This document shows positions 1 to 10,680 of a DNA stretch of 64,000 nucleotides, in pieces. Below the pieces are notes generated by a model, which saw nothing but the letters and a program-made list of their open reading frames with translations, was not told the DNA's origin and searched no databases. The number at the start of each line of letters is the position of its first letter. The stretch's first letter is position 1. A program made the translations under genes and the position numbers. Source of the DNA: Asterias rubens (taxonomy: Eukaryota > Echinodermata > Asteroidea > Forcipulatida > Asteriidae); contig NC_047062.1 in the NCBI RefSeq assembly GCF_902459465.1, forward strand, positions 30,684,673 to 30,748,672, in the 5' to 3' direction.

Positions 1-245
1 TTGAGAGAGAGATAATTGCTCACTCTAGTAATAAATGACTTCAGCTGAAGCCTTTTATTTAGGCATCTGAAAGCACACAAAGTAATGCAACAAGGGTGGT
101 TTTTCTTTCAATATTCTCTTGCAAATTCGATGACCAATTGAGCCAAAATGTTCACAGCTTTTTTTATTTTATAAATGCTAGTTGAACATCAAGTGAGAAT
201 ACTAGTCCTTGACAATACCAATCGTGTCCAGTGTCTTTGAGAAAA
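1..245 (-). mobile_element. M1 foldback element, partial
   Basis: Reverse-oriented M1 copy ending near GTGTCCAGTGTCTTTGA; the other end is lost at the window edge. It belongs to the subfamily with the ACTTCAGCTGAAGCC core. Confidence 0.6.
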
Positions 246-378
246 CAATCTATTGATTCAACTTGGTATAAAACTCTCGGGTTTAATCACATATGGACTT
301 GACCAATAACCATTTGAGTCTTAAAGTTGTGCAGCAAAATTTGAAATAAATGTCTGTTTTGTTTGACCTCCCCTTTAG

Positions 379-3300
379 TACTCATGATGAGAGCAGTTCT
401 ACCATCCGGCTCCCATCTCGTCAGATGCTGGAGTACATTCTCATCAAGTTAATGGGCCAGGCTAAACTCTGTGTATACATCCTCAATATGGCAGAGTCTG
501 TCTATGTGTATCCTTATTCAACATATTGCAGCAGGCCAATTCCATAGCACTTCTTAAAGCCAGTGGACACTATTGGTAAATGTCAAAGACCAGACTTCTC
601 ACTTGCTGTATCTCAACATATGCATAAAATAACAAACCTGTGAAAATTTGAGCTTGATTAGTCGTCGGAGTTGCGAGATAACTATGAAAGAAAAAAAACA
701 CCCTTGTCACACGAAGTTGTGTGCTTTCAGATGCTTGATTTCGAGACCTCAAATTCTAAACTTGAGGTCTCGAAGTCAAATTCGTGGAATACTACTTCTT
801 TCTCAAAAACTACTCCACTTCAGAGGGAGCTGTTTCTCACACAGTTTTATACCACCAACCTCTCCCCATTACTCGTTACCAAGTAAGGTTTTATGCTAAT
901 AATTATTTTGAGTTATTACCAATAGTGTCCACTGCCTTTAACTATAGCAGAAAAAAATGAGAACACAGTATTGTCATCTAAAATGTTTCATTTGAACAAA
1001 ACACTAAGAGAAGATGAATCTATTCTGTTATTTGCACAATTGAAAGATATTTGTGAGTCTAAAACTCAACATTTGAACATCATTCAGTTAATGGTAAGTC
1101 CAGTTGTTGTGATTAAAGCAATACCAATGTTATATTATACCAGGATGATGGATGTTGAATTGAGGTAAAAACCACAACCACTGGACTAGCCTTGATCAAG
1201 GCTGTTGACATACTGTTCCCCGGCCCGGTTCGCGGCACACGCATGCAGTGCATACACAAAATGTACATTACCATACATTGTACAGCGAGAACAGTATAGC
1301 GTAGTCATGAGTACGGTCGTGTCTCAACATCGCACGTGAAAGCACTCACATACAAAGTAATTTGAAACGTGCAGATGGTACACACGTACGGATGGTACAC
1401 ATATGATACACGTACTATATGCACGCGTTGTGTGCTATTGTGGGGCCGGGGTGCACTGGCAGAATTCAACGTGGGAAGAGTAGCAGGATTTATGCCGATC
1501 GCGGCCGGCTGTAGTGCCTTGATCAAGGCTACCACTGGACTTGTCCTGTCTTGAGTTATACTAGCCCGACACTGAAATCATTGGCATCAGGCCGATGGTC
1601 CAGTGTAAAATTCTTCAAGTTTAGTATCAAATGTACTACTACCCTTAACCATACCATGTAGATTTGCTGTTCAGAATATCACATGTGGGCAATTCCTGGG
1701 ACAAAACATGATCTACTCGTCCATAGTGAGCAGAGTATGGTAAGTTCTGATCAATACCAGCATTGGCTTCTAATTTTAACATTTAAAGCTATTGGACACT
1801 TTCGGTAAACAGTGTTGTCCAAAGGCCCACACTTCGTGTATCACAACTTATAATATATAAAATAACAAACCTGTGAACATTTAGGCTCAATCGGTCATCG
1901 GAAGAGGGAGAAAATAACGGGAAAACCCACCCTTGTTTCCGCATGTTTCGCCGTGTCATGACATGTGTTTAAAAAAATCCGTAATTCTCGATAATGAGAA
2001 TTGATAATTGTTTTAATGTTGTCTCAAAAAGTAAAGCATTTCATGGAATAATATTTCAAGAGAAGTCCTTCACCACTACCTTCTGTAAACCCTGTAAGTT
2101 ATTTGTAAATCTGTGGACTTTTTTTTTTTTTTTTTCTGTTCTGAAAGTGTATAATGGCTTTAAATGGGCACATTGCCTTTAAATCTTTCAACATTGTTGC
2201 TGTTTGGAATTACTCCTTATGATTTTGAACAGTTGTTCGTTCAATAAAAAATAAAAATGAACAGTTTGCTTGTTAATTGGTGATATTGAGTGGTGATAAA
2301 TTTGCATCTGGAAGTACAATCAGCAGAACATACTGTCCACCATATGTGGAGTCAAAAATTACTTTATAAAAAAAATACACTTTTGAAGGTTTATTTATGT
2401 GAATCATATACCTTTTATAGCCCATAGCGCCGTATGCAATGTGCCCCTTTGAATGTTGGGTCTGCTTCAAAATACAAGAGCAGAAAGCTTGAATTACTTA
2501 GTAGAGTAGATTTGAAAGCATCCGAAAGTCTTGGAAGTGTCGTGGAAGAGCGGTTAAGATCACCCAATTCAAACTCTGGTGTTTCTGATCAGCAGAGTGT
2601 GGGTTCGAATCCCAAGCCGTGACACTTGTGTCCTTAAGCAAGACACTTAACCATTGCTTCATCCTTCGGATGGGACGTAAAGCCGTTGGTCCCATGTGTT
2701 GTGTAACGCATGTAAAAGAACCCAGTGCACTTATCGAAAAGAGAAGGGGTCTGCCCCGGTGTTCCTGGCTGTGGCTGCTGTATGCGCCGTAGCACCTTGT
2801 AAACCATTATAAGGTGCTAACTAATTGGGTCTCAAAATTCATCACTGCAATAACCTATCTTTCTGAAAGTTTGTATAAACTCAGCGCCTTGAGTACCTTG
2901 TTTGGTAGATACATGCGCTATATAAGACTTTGTTATTATTATTGGATAAGCAGACTTTCAGGCCACTGGATTAGTTGTCATCCCTCAAAGTTGCTGTCTT
3001 AGTTTTGGATATCCATGGCCAAATTTCATAGCCTTAAGCATAAAAACTTGCTAATAACAGACAAATTGTGCTTAACAGAAACTGGTTACCAGTCATAATT
3101 TCATATGGTTTACATTGATCCAACTGGTGTCAGACCCATTTTTTTGCATAGCATAGAAATTTGCTAAGCATTTATTAAATTGGGCCCCAGATCTCCAGCG
3201 AGCTTTTGAACTCACAAGGTTCTACCTCGGCTTCAGTTTTCCAGGGTCCTACTGAGGTTGTTGACTTCAAGGTCTCTAGCTAGTTTATCTGGGAGGGGGG

Positions 3301-6300
3301 GGGTCTATCTCAGTGTTGCACTTCCAGGTCTCTTGTTTCAGACGTTCATATCTTGGTACCCCGCCAGATTGTCTGGTTCCCAACCTCAGTGCGCGACATT
3401 GTTGTCTAGACACTAGACATTGGCAAGCGCCAAAAACTTCTTCACCAAAGTACCCTGCACTTTTTTGATATTATAGCACCCCTGCTACGAGATTAAAGGC
3501 ACTGGACACTACTGGTAGTTACTCAAAAAAAAATTTAGCTTAAAAACCTCTTTGATAACTAGCAATGGAGAGCTGTTGATAGTATAAAACATTGTGAGAA
3601 AGTAACATAGTTTTTGAGACAGAGGTAGTTTTTCACTGTTGAATCTGAGAAAGACTTGAGGCCTGAAGCCTTTTTCAGGCATCTGAGCAGACAAGCTTAC
3701 AAGTACACTAAGTACACGTACACTTTCTTTCATTGCAACTTTGATTACCAATTGAGTCCAAATTTTCACAGGTTTTTCATTTTTTTTCATGTACATAAGT
3801 TAGGATACACCAAGTGAGAATACTGGTCTTTGACAATTACTAAACGTGTCCAGCCGTGGATTTCACCAAACTCTTCCTAACTTAGGATTAATCTTAGGAC
3901 TTGGGACGAGTTAAGTTTTGTATCCTTAGACGTTAGGATGCATTGAACCCATCCTAAGTTAAGACAAGTTACTCATCCTAATTGGAAACAGGATTTATCG
4001 TAGCATTTCGTAAACAAATTATCTGCAGTGCCTTTAAAGACAGTGGACACTATTGGTAATTGTCTAAGACCAGTCTTTTCACTTAGAATAACTCAACATA
4101 TGCATAAAATAACAAACCTGTGAAAATTTGAGCTCAATCGTCGAAGTTGCGAGATAATAGTGATAGAAATAACACCCTTGTCACACGATGTTGTGTGCGT
4201 TTAGATGGTTGATTTCGAGACCTCAAATTCTAAACCGGAGGTCTCGAAATCAAATTTGTGGAAAATTACTTCTTTCTCGAAAACTATGTCACTTCAGAGG
4301 GAGCCGTTTCTCACAATGTTTTATACCATCAACCTCTTCCCATTACTCGTCACCAAGTGAGGTTTTATGTTAATAACTATTTTGAGTAATTACCCATAGT
4401 GTCTACTGCCTTTAATTATACTCGAGAATGGAGTAACCAGCTGGAGTGTTGGTGGCTGGATGACCTTAATAGTAGAAGTGGTTCCTTCCTGTAGGGTAAT
4501 GATGCGCTCCATGCTGAGGGACATGACCTCCTGGTACCCACACCTCCTACCCTGGATGGACAAACTCAAGGCTACACTAATGCAATGGGTCAGTATAAAG
4601 TATATATCAGAAATAGGAAACAAGGGCCCTAATTTCATTGTAATACTTACATGTAAGCCCTGTTCGGAATGGACTTAATTTGGTTAAACTAACCAAGCCA
4701 GTAGTGCATACCACGCACGCCCATTATTAGAACTGCACCAACATGGGCTACGAAACGCAACATTGGATGGTACTACATGAACATATTCCACATGGGTATA
4801 GTATGCCAACTTGGCGAATGTCCTGCGCTACTAATGAAATGTGTCATCAGTGGGAAGGCTCTATTGTCTGCTTGCTAAAGTGTTGTTAAGCACTTAAATC
4901 CACTTAGCTTACAAAATAATCAAGCTAATGATATTTTTGTTCACTAATTGTGCAATAATAACTCTTCTGCTTGTTAAGTTGACGAGAGAGCTAACTCGTT
5001 TACAACAGTGACCCAAGGTCAGGTCGGGTTGACCTGACAGGTCAAGTGACCGGAGGTCAGGGTGAGTCACCTGTCGTTAGGTGACTCAAGTCAAGTTTGA
5101 GTGTGACTCAAAATGACTCAAAATTACTCAATTGGTAAGCAGTGACTAGAATGATTGCTCACAACTTGAGTCGTTTCAAGCACAGTGCATTGTCTTCGTA
5201 AAAATGTTCTCACGGTCTGCGGATGATGTCATGGTGCCTAGACTATACTAGGCTGACCTCAAATAGACCTAGAAACTAAACCTGGATATTTCCTGCACCC
5301 CAAATAGAACCTGGGTATTTCCTGCACTGGCAGGCTTACTTCTGTGTTGTTATATATAAAGTTAACCTCCACTTGACACCAATTCAAATTTAAAATATTG
5401 TACCCTCAGACCAGGGCCCAATTTTGTAGAGTTGCTTCAGCACAAAAAAGTAGCTAAGCATAAAAAATGATGCTTACTAGAATAAAGATACCAGCCAAAA
5501 TAAGTTGTCCACATTTCTGTGACTGGTGACTGGTATCTTGCTTTCTTTTGCCAAGCACAAGATGATTTTGAAGTAGTATTTTCTGTTTGAAGATTTTGTT
5601 GTTGTTGAAATCTTCAAGCCTAATGATATTTATGATTCTGGGGTGTCGTGGCCGAGCGGATAAGAGCACCGAACTTAAGCTCTGGTGTTTCTGATCAGCA
5701 GAGTGTGGGGTGGAATCCCGGTCGTGACACCTGTGTCCATGAACAAGACACTATACTATTATTGTTTCTCTCCACTCAGGGGTAAATGCACAAAATAACG
5801 AACCTGTGAAGATTTGAACTCAATTGGTAGTCAAAATTGCGAGATTATAATGGAAGAAAAAACACCCTAGTCACACAAAGTTGTGTGCTTTCAGATGCTT
5901 GATTTCGGGACCTCAAAATCTAATTCTGAAGTCTGGAAATCAAACTGAAATATTTTAGTGGAAAATTACTATGTTACTTCAGAGGGAGCCGTTTCACACA
6001 ATGTTTGAAACTATCAACAGCTCTCCATTGCTTGTTTCCAAGTAAGATTTTATGCTAACATATATTTTGAGTAATTACCAATAGTGTCCAGTGCCATTAA
6101 CTAAAACCAGCAACTTATCCCTCTTCATGTTTTTTTTCCTGCTATCGATAGATGACAACAGAAGAAGGGTTTCCACCAAGTTTACTGTCATGGTTAAAGC
6201 CGGACTATGACCCTGCGAGATACGATATGTAAGTATTTCTGATTTTTTTGTATTTCATTTGTATTTTTTTATTCTGAGTGCAGAAAAGCGAACTTGATCC

Positions 6301-8826
6301 ATTGGCATGTACATAGCCAAGAACCCAATTGGGTCTCAAAATTCATCGCTGCAATAACCTGTCTTTCTGAAAGTTTATATAAACTCAGCGCCTTGAGTAC
6401 CTTGTTTGGTAGATACGTGCGCTCTCTAAGACTTTGATCTTATTATTTTTAATGGAGACAAGGAAGAAGTTTCAGTTTTAAATGTGGGAGGAAGTATAAT
6501 TCCAGGGAAAAACCCTGGAGTCGGGTAGGGACTGAAACCCAATCCACATAGTGCCCCTAGTGGGAATTGAACCGGGGTCCCAGAGGTGGAAGGCGAGGTA
6601 AGACACCACTTCACCAACCTGACCCAACCAGTACCAACTTTATGATTCATAAAAGTAACACATTTTGCATGATTATCCACATTCTCAGAAAGCAACCTTC
6701 GAAGAGAAAACCCTCCACTTTGTTGGACAGCATGTTTGCTGATCAAGCTGATGGCAAGGCATTGAAGACTGAGGCTGAGGAAAAAGAACATAGCCTGGAG
6801 GAGTCTCTGACAACCAAGGAACCTGTATTGGACCTAGGAGGTAAGGAAAACCAGGCTTTATGTTTAAATCTGTTTTGGATGCCCTCAGAAAAACAGTAAA
6901 AAGGCATTATCAAATAGAGACCAGCAACAAAGGGCTCGGTTGGTAGCGTGCATAGAGTTATATATAAGAACTAGAGGGCCCACAAACGCGACGGGACCGC
7001 AAGGAGACATGTGCGCCATTTTGTACAATGAAATTTGTATGCGCGTTGACTGTGAAATACATGTTGTGTGTGTTGATAAACACACGCTATGCGATGCTGT
7101 TTTGTCAACTTACAAAATACCCGCATGCCGGGCCGCGTATATAGGGCAGTAGACCCTCTAGTTCTTGTATACAACTTTATGGTTGCAGGCCAGCATGTCA
7201 TATGTATAGGTGCCATGGCCAAGGTGTTAAGAGCATCAAATTCTTGTGTCTGAGTCTTCAGGGTGTGTGTTCGAATCCTGGTCATGACACTTGTGTCCTT
7301 GAGCATGACACTAAACCATAGTTGCTTCTCTCCACCCAGGGATAAATGGGTAACTGTGAGGGCAGAGATGGTTTTTGTGATTGATTTAGCTTAGTGTGCT
7401 ACATATTTGGCAGCACAGGCTGTATACTCCAAAGAGATAGTTTATGGAATTAAATAAAATGGCCCAGTGACCAGCCGTCGATTTCACAAAACTCTTCCTA
7501 ACTTAAGACTAATCTTAGGACTTAGGACGCGTCTCAACCCTGCACTGTAGCATGCAGACCTTAAGATTAATCCTAAGTCTAACTCGAGATAAGACAAGTT
7601 CTAGCTCTTTGTGAAATCCACCTCAGGGGTAATAATGTTGAAGGGCCTTGAGTATCACTGAGTGATGGACCTGAGCGCTATATAAGAAGCCACTACTATT
7701 ATTAATATGTCACAGGTTCATGTCCTGCTGTAAGAATTGTTTCTTTTGTTCAACCCAAAGTTGTTTCTTAAAATTACCCCAGTGAGTTTCCTTTGGTTTA
7801 TTACTTGAAGTAAATTTCATTTCAACTTCATTTGAGGGAAGTTGACTGAGGAGAGAAGAGAAGAAGGATACAAATTTACGTTCTATCAATTTGAAAACGA
7901 GTCGTCATATTAAAAATAATTTTGTTTATTGAACTGCAGAGCCAGTGACTTTAGATGAGGTTGCTCTGAAGAGGTCAAAGGTCAAATTGAAGAGGAAGCG
8001 CTCAGAGAGTTTTATCAAAGGAGAGCTTGCGACAAAGCTATCTCGGTTTGAGAAAGACACGATTGCTGTGGACGCCAATGGAATAAATGCACCACGTGTT
8101 CAGTTAGAGGATGATGATGATGAGAGAGCTGCAGAGAAAGAACATACGTTAAATAACAAATCTGAAGACACAAGAGATGCTCATCCTAAGAAAAAGAGAA
8201 AAGGATTTGAAAAGCGTGAAAATGAAACGACCATTGTTGAGGAGGATGAAACATCTGTACCGGTCAGGAAGAGACTTAAGAAACTCCTGAAGCATGGCAT
8301 CAAGAAGAAATTGAAAGAAACGATACGCAAGAATAAAGGAGAAACTGCTGTGACAGAGCAGATGGTACATTGTGAATCTGAAGACATGGGAGATGCTCAT
8401 TCTAAGAAAAAGAGGAAAAGATTTGAAAACCTGAGGGACAAATTCCGATTGACAAAGAAAAAGAAGAAGGATAGAGAAGGTCTTAGTCAAGATGTTAAAC
8501 AAACAGAAAGTCAAGCAACCAAAGAATCTGTAAAGCAACAGAACCATCAGAAGCTGGTTCTTAAAAAACTAAAGAAGAAGAGTAAAGGATTGATCAGTAA
8601 AGAAGTGCAGGAACTAGACTCGTCACCATCAAGGACAGTTAATGCACAGTGGGGCGGGATCAGCCAAGATGCATCTCCCGGAGGCAGTGATGTTTTGGAG
8701 AAAGGATGCAGGTCAAAGAAAGTGAAAGCATCCGCCCTGGTGTGTGAACTTGACAAGATAAGTGAAACCAAGTCGCTAACAAGTCGGACCTCGGATATTG
8801 ACGACATATTTGCCTGTTTGGAATGA
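379..8826 (+). CDS. NEPRO: NEPRO-like nucleolar protein, 3' part (N-terminus lies left of the window)
   Basis: Seven exons chain in phase: 379 to about 480-505 (donor uncertain), 951-1093, 1675-1739, 4495-4588, 6152-6228, 6689-6840, 7940-8826 (stop TGA). The first exons give a hydrophobic core: RLPSRQMLEYILIKLMGQ, then QNMIYSSIVSRVW joined to VMMRSMLRDM. The last exon encodes about 294 residues, very rich in Lys, Arg and Glu, with several nuclear-localisation-like clusters, and ends DIDDIFACLE. From memory, vertebrate NEPRO (C3orf17, nucleolus and neural progenitor protein) has the same layout: a helical N-terminal domain with a VSRLWVLY-type motif, a basic tail and a terminal DDIDDIF motif. 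That match is the basis for the name. NEPRO is nucleolar and linked to RNase MRP/P and rRNA processing; that role is inferred here. The 951-1093 exon contains FHLNKTLREDESILLFAQLK and has no counterpart I recall. The junction between exons 1 and 2 is unresolved because no donor gives a clean phase. Confidence 0.7.
554..941 (+). mobile_element. M1 foldback element, full length
   Basis: The ends TTAAAGCCAGTGGACACTA and TAGTGTCCACTGCCTTTAA are inverted repeats bounded by TTAA. The interior has a second hairpin (GAGACCTCAAATT / AACTTGAGGTCTCGAA). It ends nine bases before the NEPRO exon at 951. TTAA bounds suggest a piggyBac- or Kolobok-type nonautonomous DNA transposon (inference). Confidence 0.85.
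1188..1531. repeat. Foldback element with GCCTTGATCAAGGC ends
   Basis: TAGCCTTGATCAAGGCTG near 1190 and GCCTTGATCAAGGCTAC at 1517-1533 bound a segment with CCCCGGCCCGG near the left end and GGGGCCGGGG towards the right. It resembles the larger foldback at 32671-33115, which has AGCCTTGCTCAAGGC ends. Confidence 0.6.
1784..2180 (+). mobile_element. M1-related element, diverged
   Basis: TTAAAGCTATTGGACACTTTC at the left and ATTGCCTTTAAAT at the right, with AAATAACAAACCTGTGAA inside. The core differs from other copies: a CCGCATGTTTCGCC segment and a poly-T of about 20. Confidence 0.55.
2533..2945 (+). mobile_element. SINE family A, full length
   Basis: The tRNA-like head has an A-box-like GTGGAAGAGCGGTTAAG and a B box GGTTCGAATCC. 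The body includes GGATGGGACGTAAAGCC and CACTTATCGAAAAGAGAAGG, and the tail GCGCTATATAAGACTTTG runs into TTATTATTATT. This is the most complete copy in the window. Confidence 0.8.
3018..3192 (+). mobile_element. M3 foldback element
   Basis: CAAATTTCATAGCCTTAAGCA at the left, AATTTGCTAAGC and AATTGGGCCCC at the right, with AACTGGTTACCAGTCA in the middle. Moderately diverged. Confidence 0.6.
3494..3852 (-). mobile_element. M1 foldback element
   Basis: Ends TTAAAGGCACTGGACACTAC and CTAAACGTGTCCAG; subfamily with a TTGAGGCCTGAAGCC core. It abuts an M2 element on its right. Confidence 0.75.
3851..4015 (+). mobile_element. M2 foldback element
   Basis: CAGCCGTGGATTTCACCAAAC, then CCTAACTTAGGATTAATC, then the complementary CCATCCTAAGTTAAGACAAG. 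Right end degraded. It lies between two M1 copies. Confidence 0.7.
4032..4415 (+). mobile_element. M1 foldback element, full length
   Basis: TTTAAAGACAGTGGACACTA to TAGTGTCTACTGCCTTTAAT. It ends 80 bases before the NEPRO exon at 4495. Confidence 0.8.
5016..5120. promoter_or_regulatory. Cluster of AGGTCA half-sites and TGACTCA motifs
   Basis: AGGTCA or its complement occurs at 5016, 5030, 5039 and 5054, with near matches at 5021 and 5047. TGAGTCA or TGACTCA follows at 5063, 5082, 5104 and 5114. It could be a GTCA-based simple repeat or an intronic enhancer; the sequence alone cannot decide. Confidence 0.35.
5408..5560 (+). mobile_element. M3 foldback element, 5' part
   Basis: AGGGCCCAATTTTGTAGAGTTG, then GTAGCTAAGCATAAAAAATG and ATACCAGCCAAAATAAG. 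The right end is missing. Confidence 0.55.
5641..5775 (+). mobile_element. SINE family A, tRNA-like head only
   Basis: GTGTCGTGGCCGAGCGGATAA is a good Leu/Ser-type A box; the B-box region reads GGGTGGAATCCCGG. The copy breaks off after the CTCTCCACTCAGGGGTAAATG segment and continues directly into the M1 fragment at 5783. Confidence 0.7.
5783..6101 (+). mobile_element. M1 foldback element, 5'-truncated
   Basis: Begins at TGCACAAAATAACGAACCTG and ends AATAGTGTCCAGTGCCATTAA. Its right end lies 50 bases before the NEPRO exon at 6152. Confidence 0.75.
6326..6450 (+). mobile_element. SINE family A, 3' tail
   Basis: AATTGGGTCTCAAAATTCAT through GCGCCTTGAGTACCTTGTTT to CTTATTATTTT. The head is absent, the usual 5' truncation of a retroposed copy. 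Confidence 0.7.
6959..7171. mobile_element. Small inverted-repeat element
   Basis: TATATAAGAACTAGAGGG at 6959-6976 is complementary to CCCTCTAGTTCTTGTATA at 7154-7171. The CpG-rich interior has GCGCGTTGACTGTG and CGCATGCCGGGCCGCG. A single copy in this window. Confidence 0.65.
7206..7705 (+). mobile_element. SINE family A copy interrupted by an M2 element
   Basis: The head (CATGGCCAAGGTGTTAAGAG, B box GTTCGAATCC) and CTCTCCACCCAGGGATAAATG precede, and the tail CTGAGCGCTATATAAGAAGCC follows, an M2 element at 7471-7625. The M2 insertion is therefore the younger event. Confidence 0.65.
7471..7625 (+). mobile_element. M2 foldback element
   Basis: CCAGCCGTCGATTTCACAAAAC at the left and CTTTGTGAAATCCACCTCA at the right, with CCTAACTTAAGACTAATC complementary to GATTAATCCTAAG. 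Confidence 0.75.
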
Positions 8827-9035
8827 GAGAATACTGGTATGATAAGACTTTGATGCAATTTTTATTGACCTGTGAAATGTACAATATTTGTGTAGGTCCA
8901 GCCCCGAAGGAGTGGGTTAAATCTGATTTGAAAAGGAGCAAAGGGAAGAACATATTTTTTATCAGTATTATTATAGTTCCAAATACTCACATATCTGCCC
9001 ACAACATGGCGTCTGGTAACAGTAAACATAAATGT

Positions 9036-9041
9036 AATAAA
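9036..9041 (+). promoter_or_regulatory. Polyadenylation signal, candidate, NEPRO-like gene
   Basis: AATAAA lies 210 bases after the stop codon at 8826, just before an antisense SINE. It is the first canonical hexamer seen in the 3' region. Confidence 0.45.
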
Positions 9042-9051
9042 TATAGCAATT

Positions 9052-9362
9052 ATACCGAAGTCTTATATAGCGCACGTATAAACAAGGTACTCAAGGCGCT
9101 GAGTATATACAAACTTTCAGAAAGATAGGTTATTGCAGTGATACATTCTGAGACCCAATTATGTAGACGACGCATACAGCAGCCACAGCCAGGAACACCG
9201 GGGCGAACCCCTTCTCTTTTCGATAAGTGCACTGGGTTCTTTTACATGCGTTACACAACACATGGGACCAAAGGCTCTACGTCCCGTCGGAAGGATAAAG
9301 CAATGGGTAAATGGCTTGCTTTTAAAGGACACTAGTGTCACAGCTGGGGATTCGAACCAACA
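9052..9362 (-). mobile_element. SINE family A, antisense, nearly complete
   Basis: Reads backwards from TATACCGAAGTCTTATATAGCG through CGGGGCGAACCCCTTCTCTT and CGTCCCGTCGGAAGG to GGGATTCGAACC. It follows the NEPRO polyadenylation region. Confidence 0.75.
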
Positions 9363-10205
9363 CATGTGTGGGGGGTGTTTTGATTAAGTCGGGATCTCGA
9401 CACTACTTCATTATTTAGATTTTTAATTATCTGCCACTTGGCTTTGGCAGATTGTTTCTTGCAATACCGTAAACGAAAACTTGTAACTTGATTGAATCTA
9501 TGAAAATATGAATTTGAAATTTAAATCTAAATGTTCGCATAAAACCCACAAAGAAATGGATCTAGCATCTTAAAAGGAAAAGGATACTCCGTTGAATTTT
9601 TGTAATCAAGTAGATATTTACAATAAAAGTAACCTGTGAACATTTCTTTTCAAAAAGATGATATATGTATGTATATCTTTTTTGAGATATCGCAGTCCCG
9701 TCAAAATAAAAAGAGCCATACAAGAGGTCAAAAAGGGTGGTAGTAAAGGTCACAAAGGGTCATTGTAAAGGTCACATAGGGTCCCTGAAAGATACAAAGA
9801 CTTATTGTTGGGACCCATACTAAACATTAGGTACAGATGTAAATACAATTTGTATTTACAAATATTTCTGGCATTTTGCGTGGGCAGTAAGCAAAAGTAG
9901 TTGGTTTTTTGTTGTTTTTTAAACTCGTTCTAATAAAAATGAGAATAACTTTGGTCTTTCACCAAAAAATTTAGCATTGCAACTTTGAAAAGTGTACCAA
10001 CAGTCTCTTAGAAATCAACAAAAGTTAGGTCTTAGCCTAAACTTATGTTGAATGTAACGAAAAGTTAAAACGGATCAAGAAAATTGTCATAGTCCGTGAA
10101 TAATTGTCACAAATTTTGTTACCAGACCATCAATATTTTTTTCCCCACAGTAGAAATGTGTAAGATTTGTTGCCCTTCTTTGATGTATGTAATCATAAAA
10201 GAAAT
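9363..10205. other. Intergenic stretch, nothing recognised
   Basis: AT-rich with short runs of simple sequence (GGTCACA repeats near 9725-9780). No exon-like frame with flanking splice sites was seen on either strand. Confidence 0.5.
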
Positions 10206-10680
10206 GCCGCTCATCGTACTAATAGACTGGTCCCCTGTCCTTAGGATAAGGACATGTATTGGCTTTGTATGTATACACATGTACGTCAAATTTAACTGCG
10301 AATATCAAGAACCATGAACCATGTAAAATGATGCGAGGGCAAAGGTGATTATGTAGTGGGCTCAACGGCAGATCTCTGGCGTTTTTTATTATGTAGGTAT
10401 GCATACAAAAAATGCTATCGCCCTGATAGACTGGTCCCCTGTCCTTAGGATAAAGACATGTGTTTGCTTTATATGTACACATGTACAGTGTATACACATG
10501 TGCATGTACGTCTGTTTTAACTGCGAATCTCCAGATGAAAGCCATGTGAAATGATGCGAGGGCAAAGGCGATTATGTACGTGGGCTCAACGGCAGATCTG
10601 TGGCGTAATTCACGAGCCTCGAAGTGTGACGTCAGATGTTCAGGCTACGGTCCTGACGGTTATTGCACTGTCTAGTTCGG
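10206..10680 (+). repeat. Tandem duplication (about 200-bp units) joined to the CRE-bearing repeat
   Basis: ACTGGTCCCCTGTCCTTAGG occurs at 10227 and 10430, and each copy continues to ATGATGCGAGGGCAAAGG and GGGCTCAACGGCAGATCT. Copy 2 runs into CTCGAAGTGTGACGTCAG (TGACGTCA at 10627-10634), also present near 33608. Confidence 0.7.
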
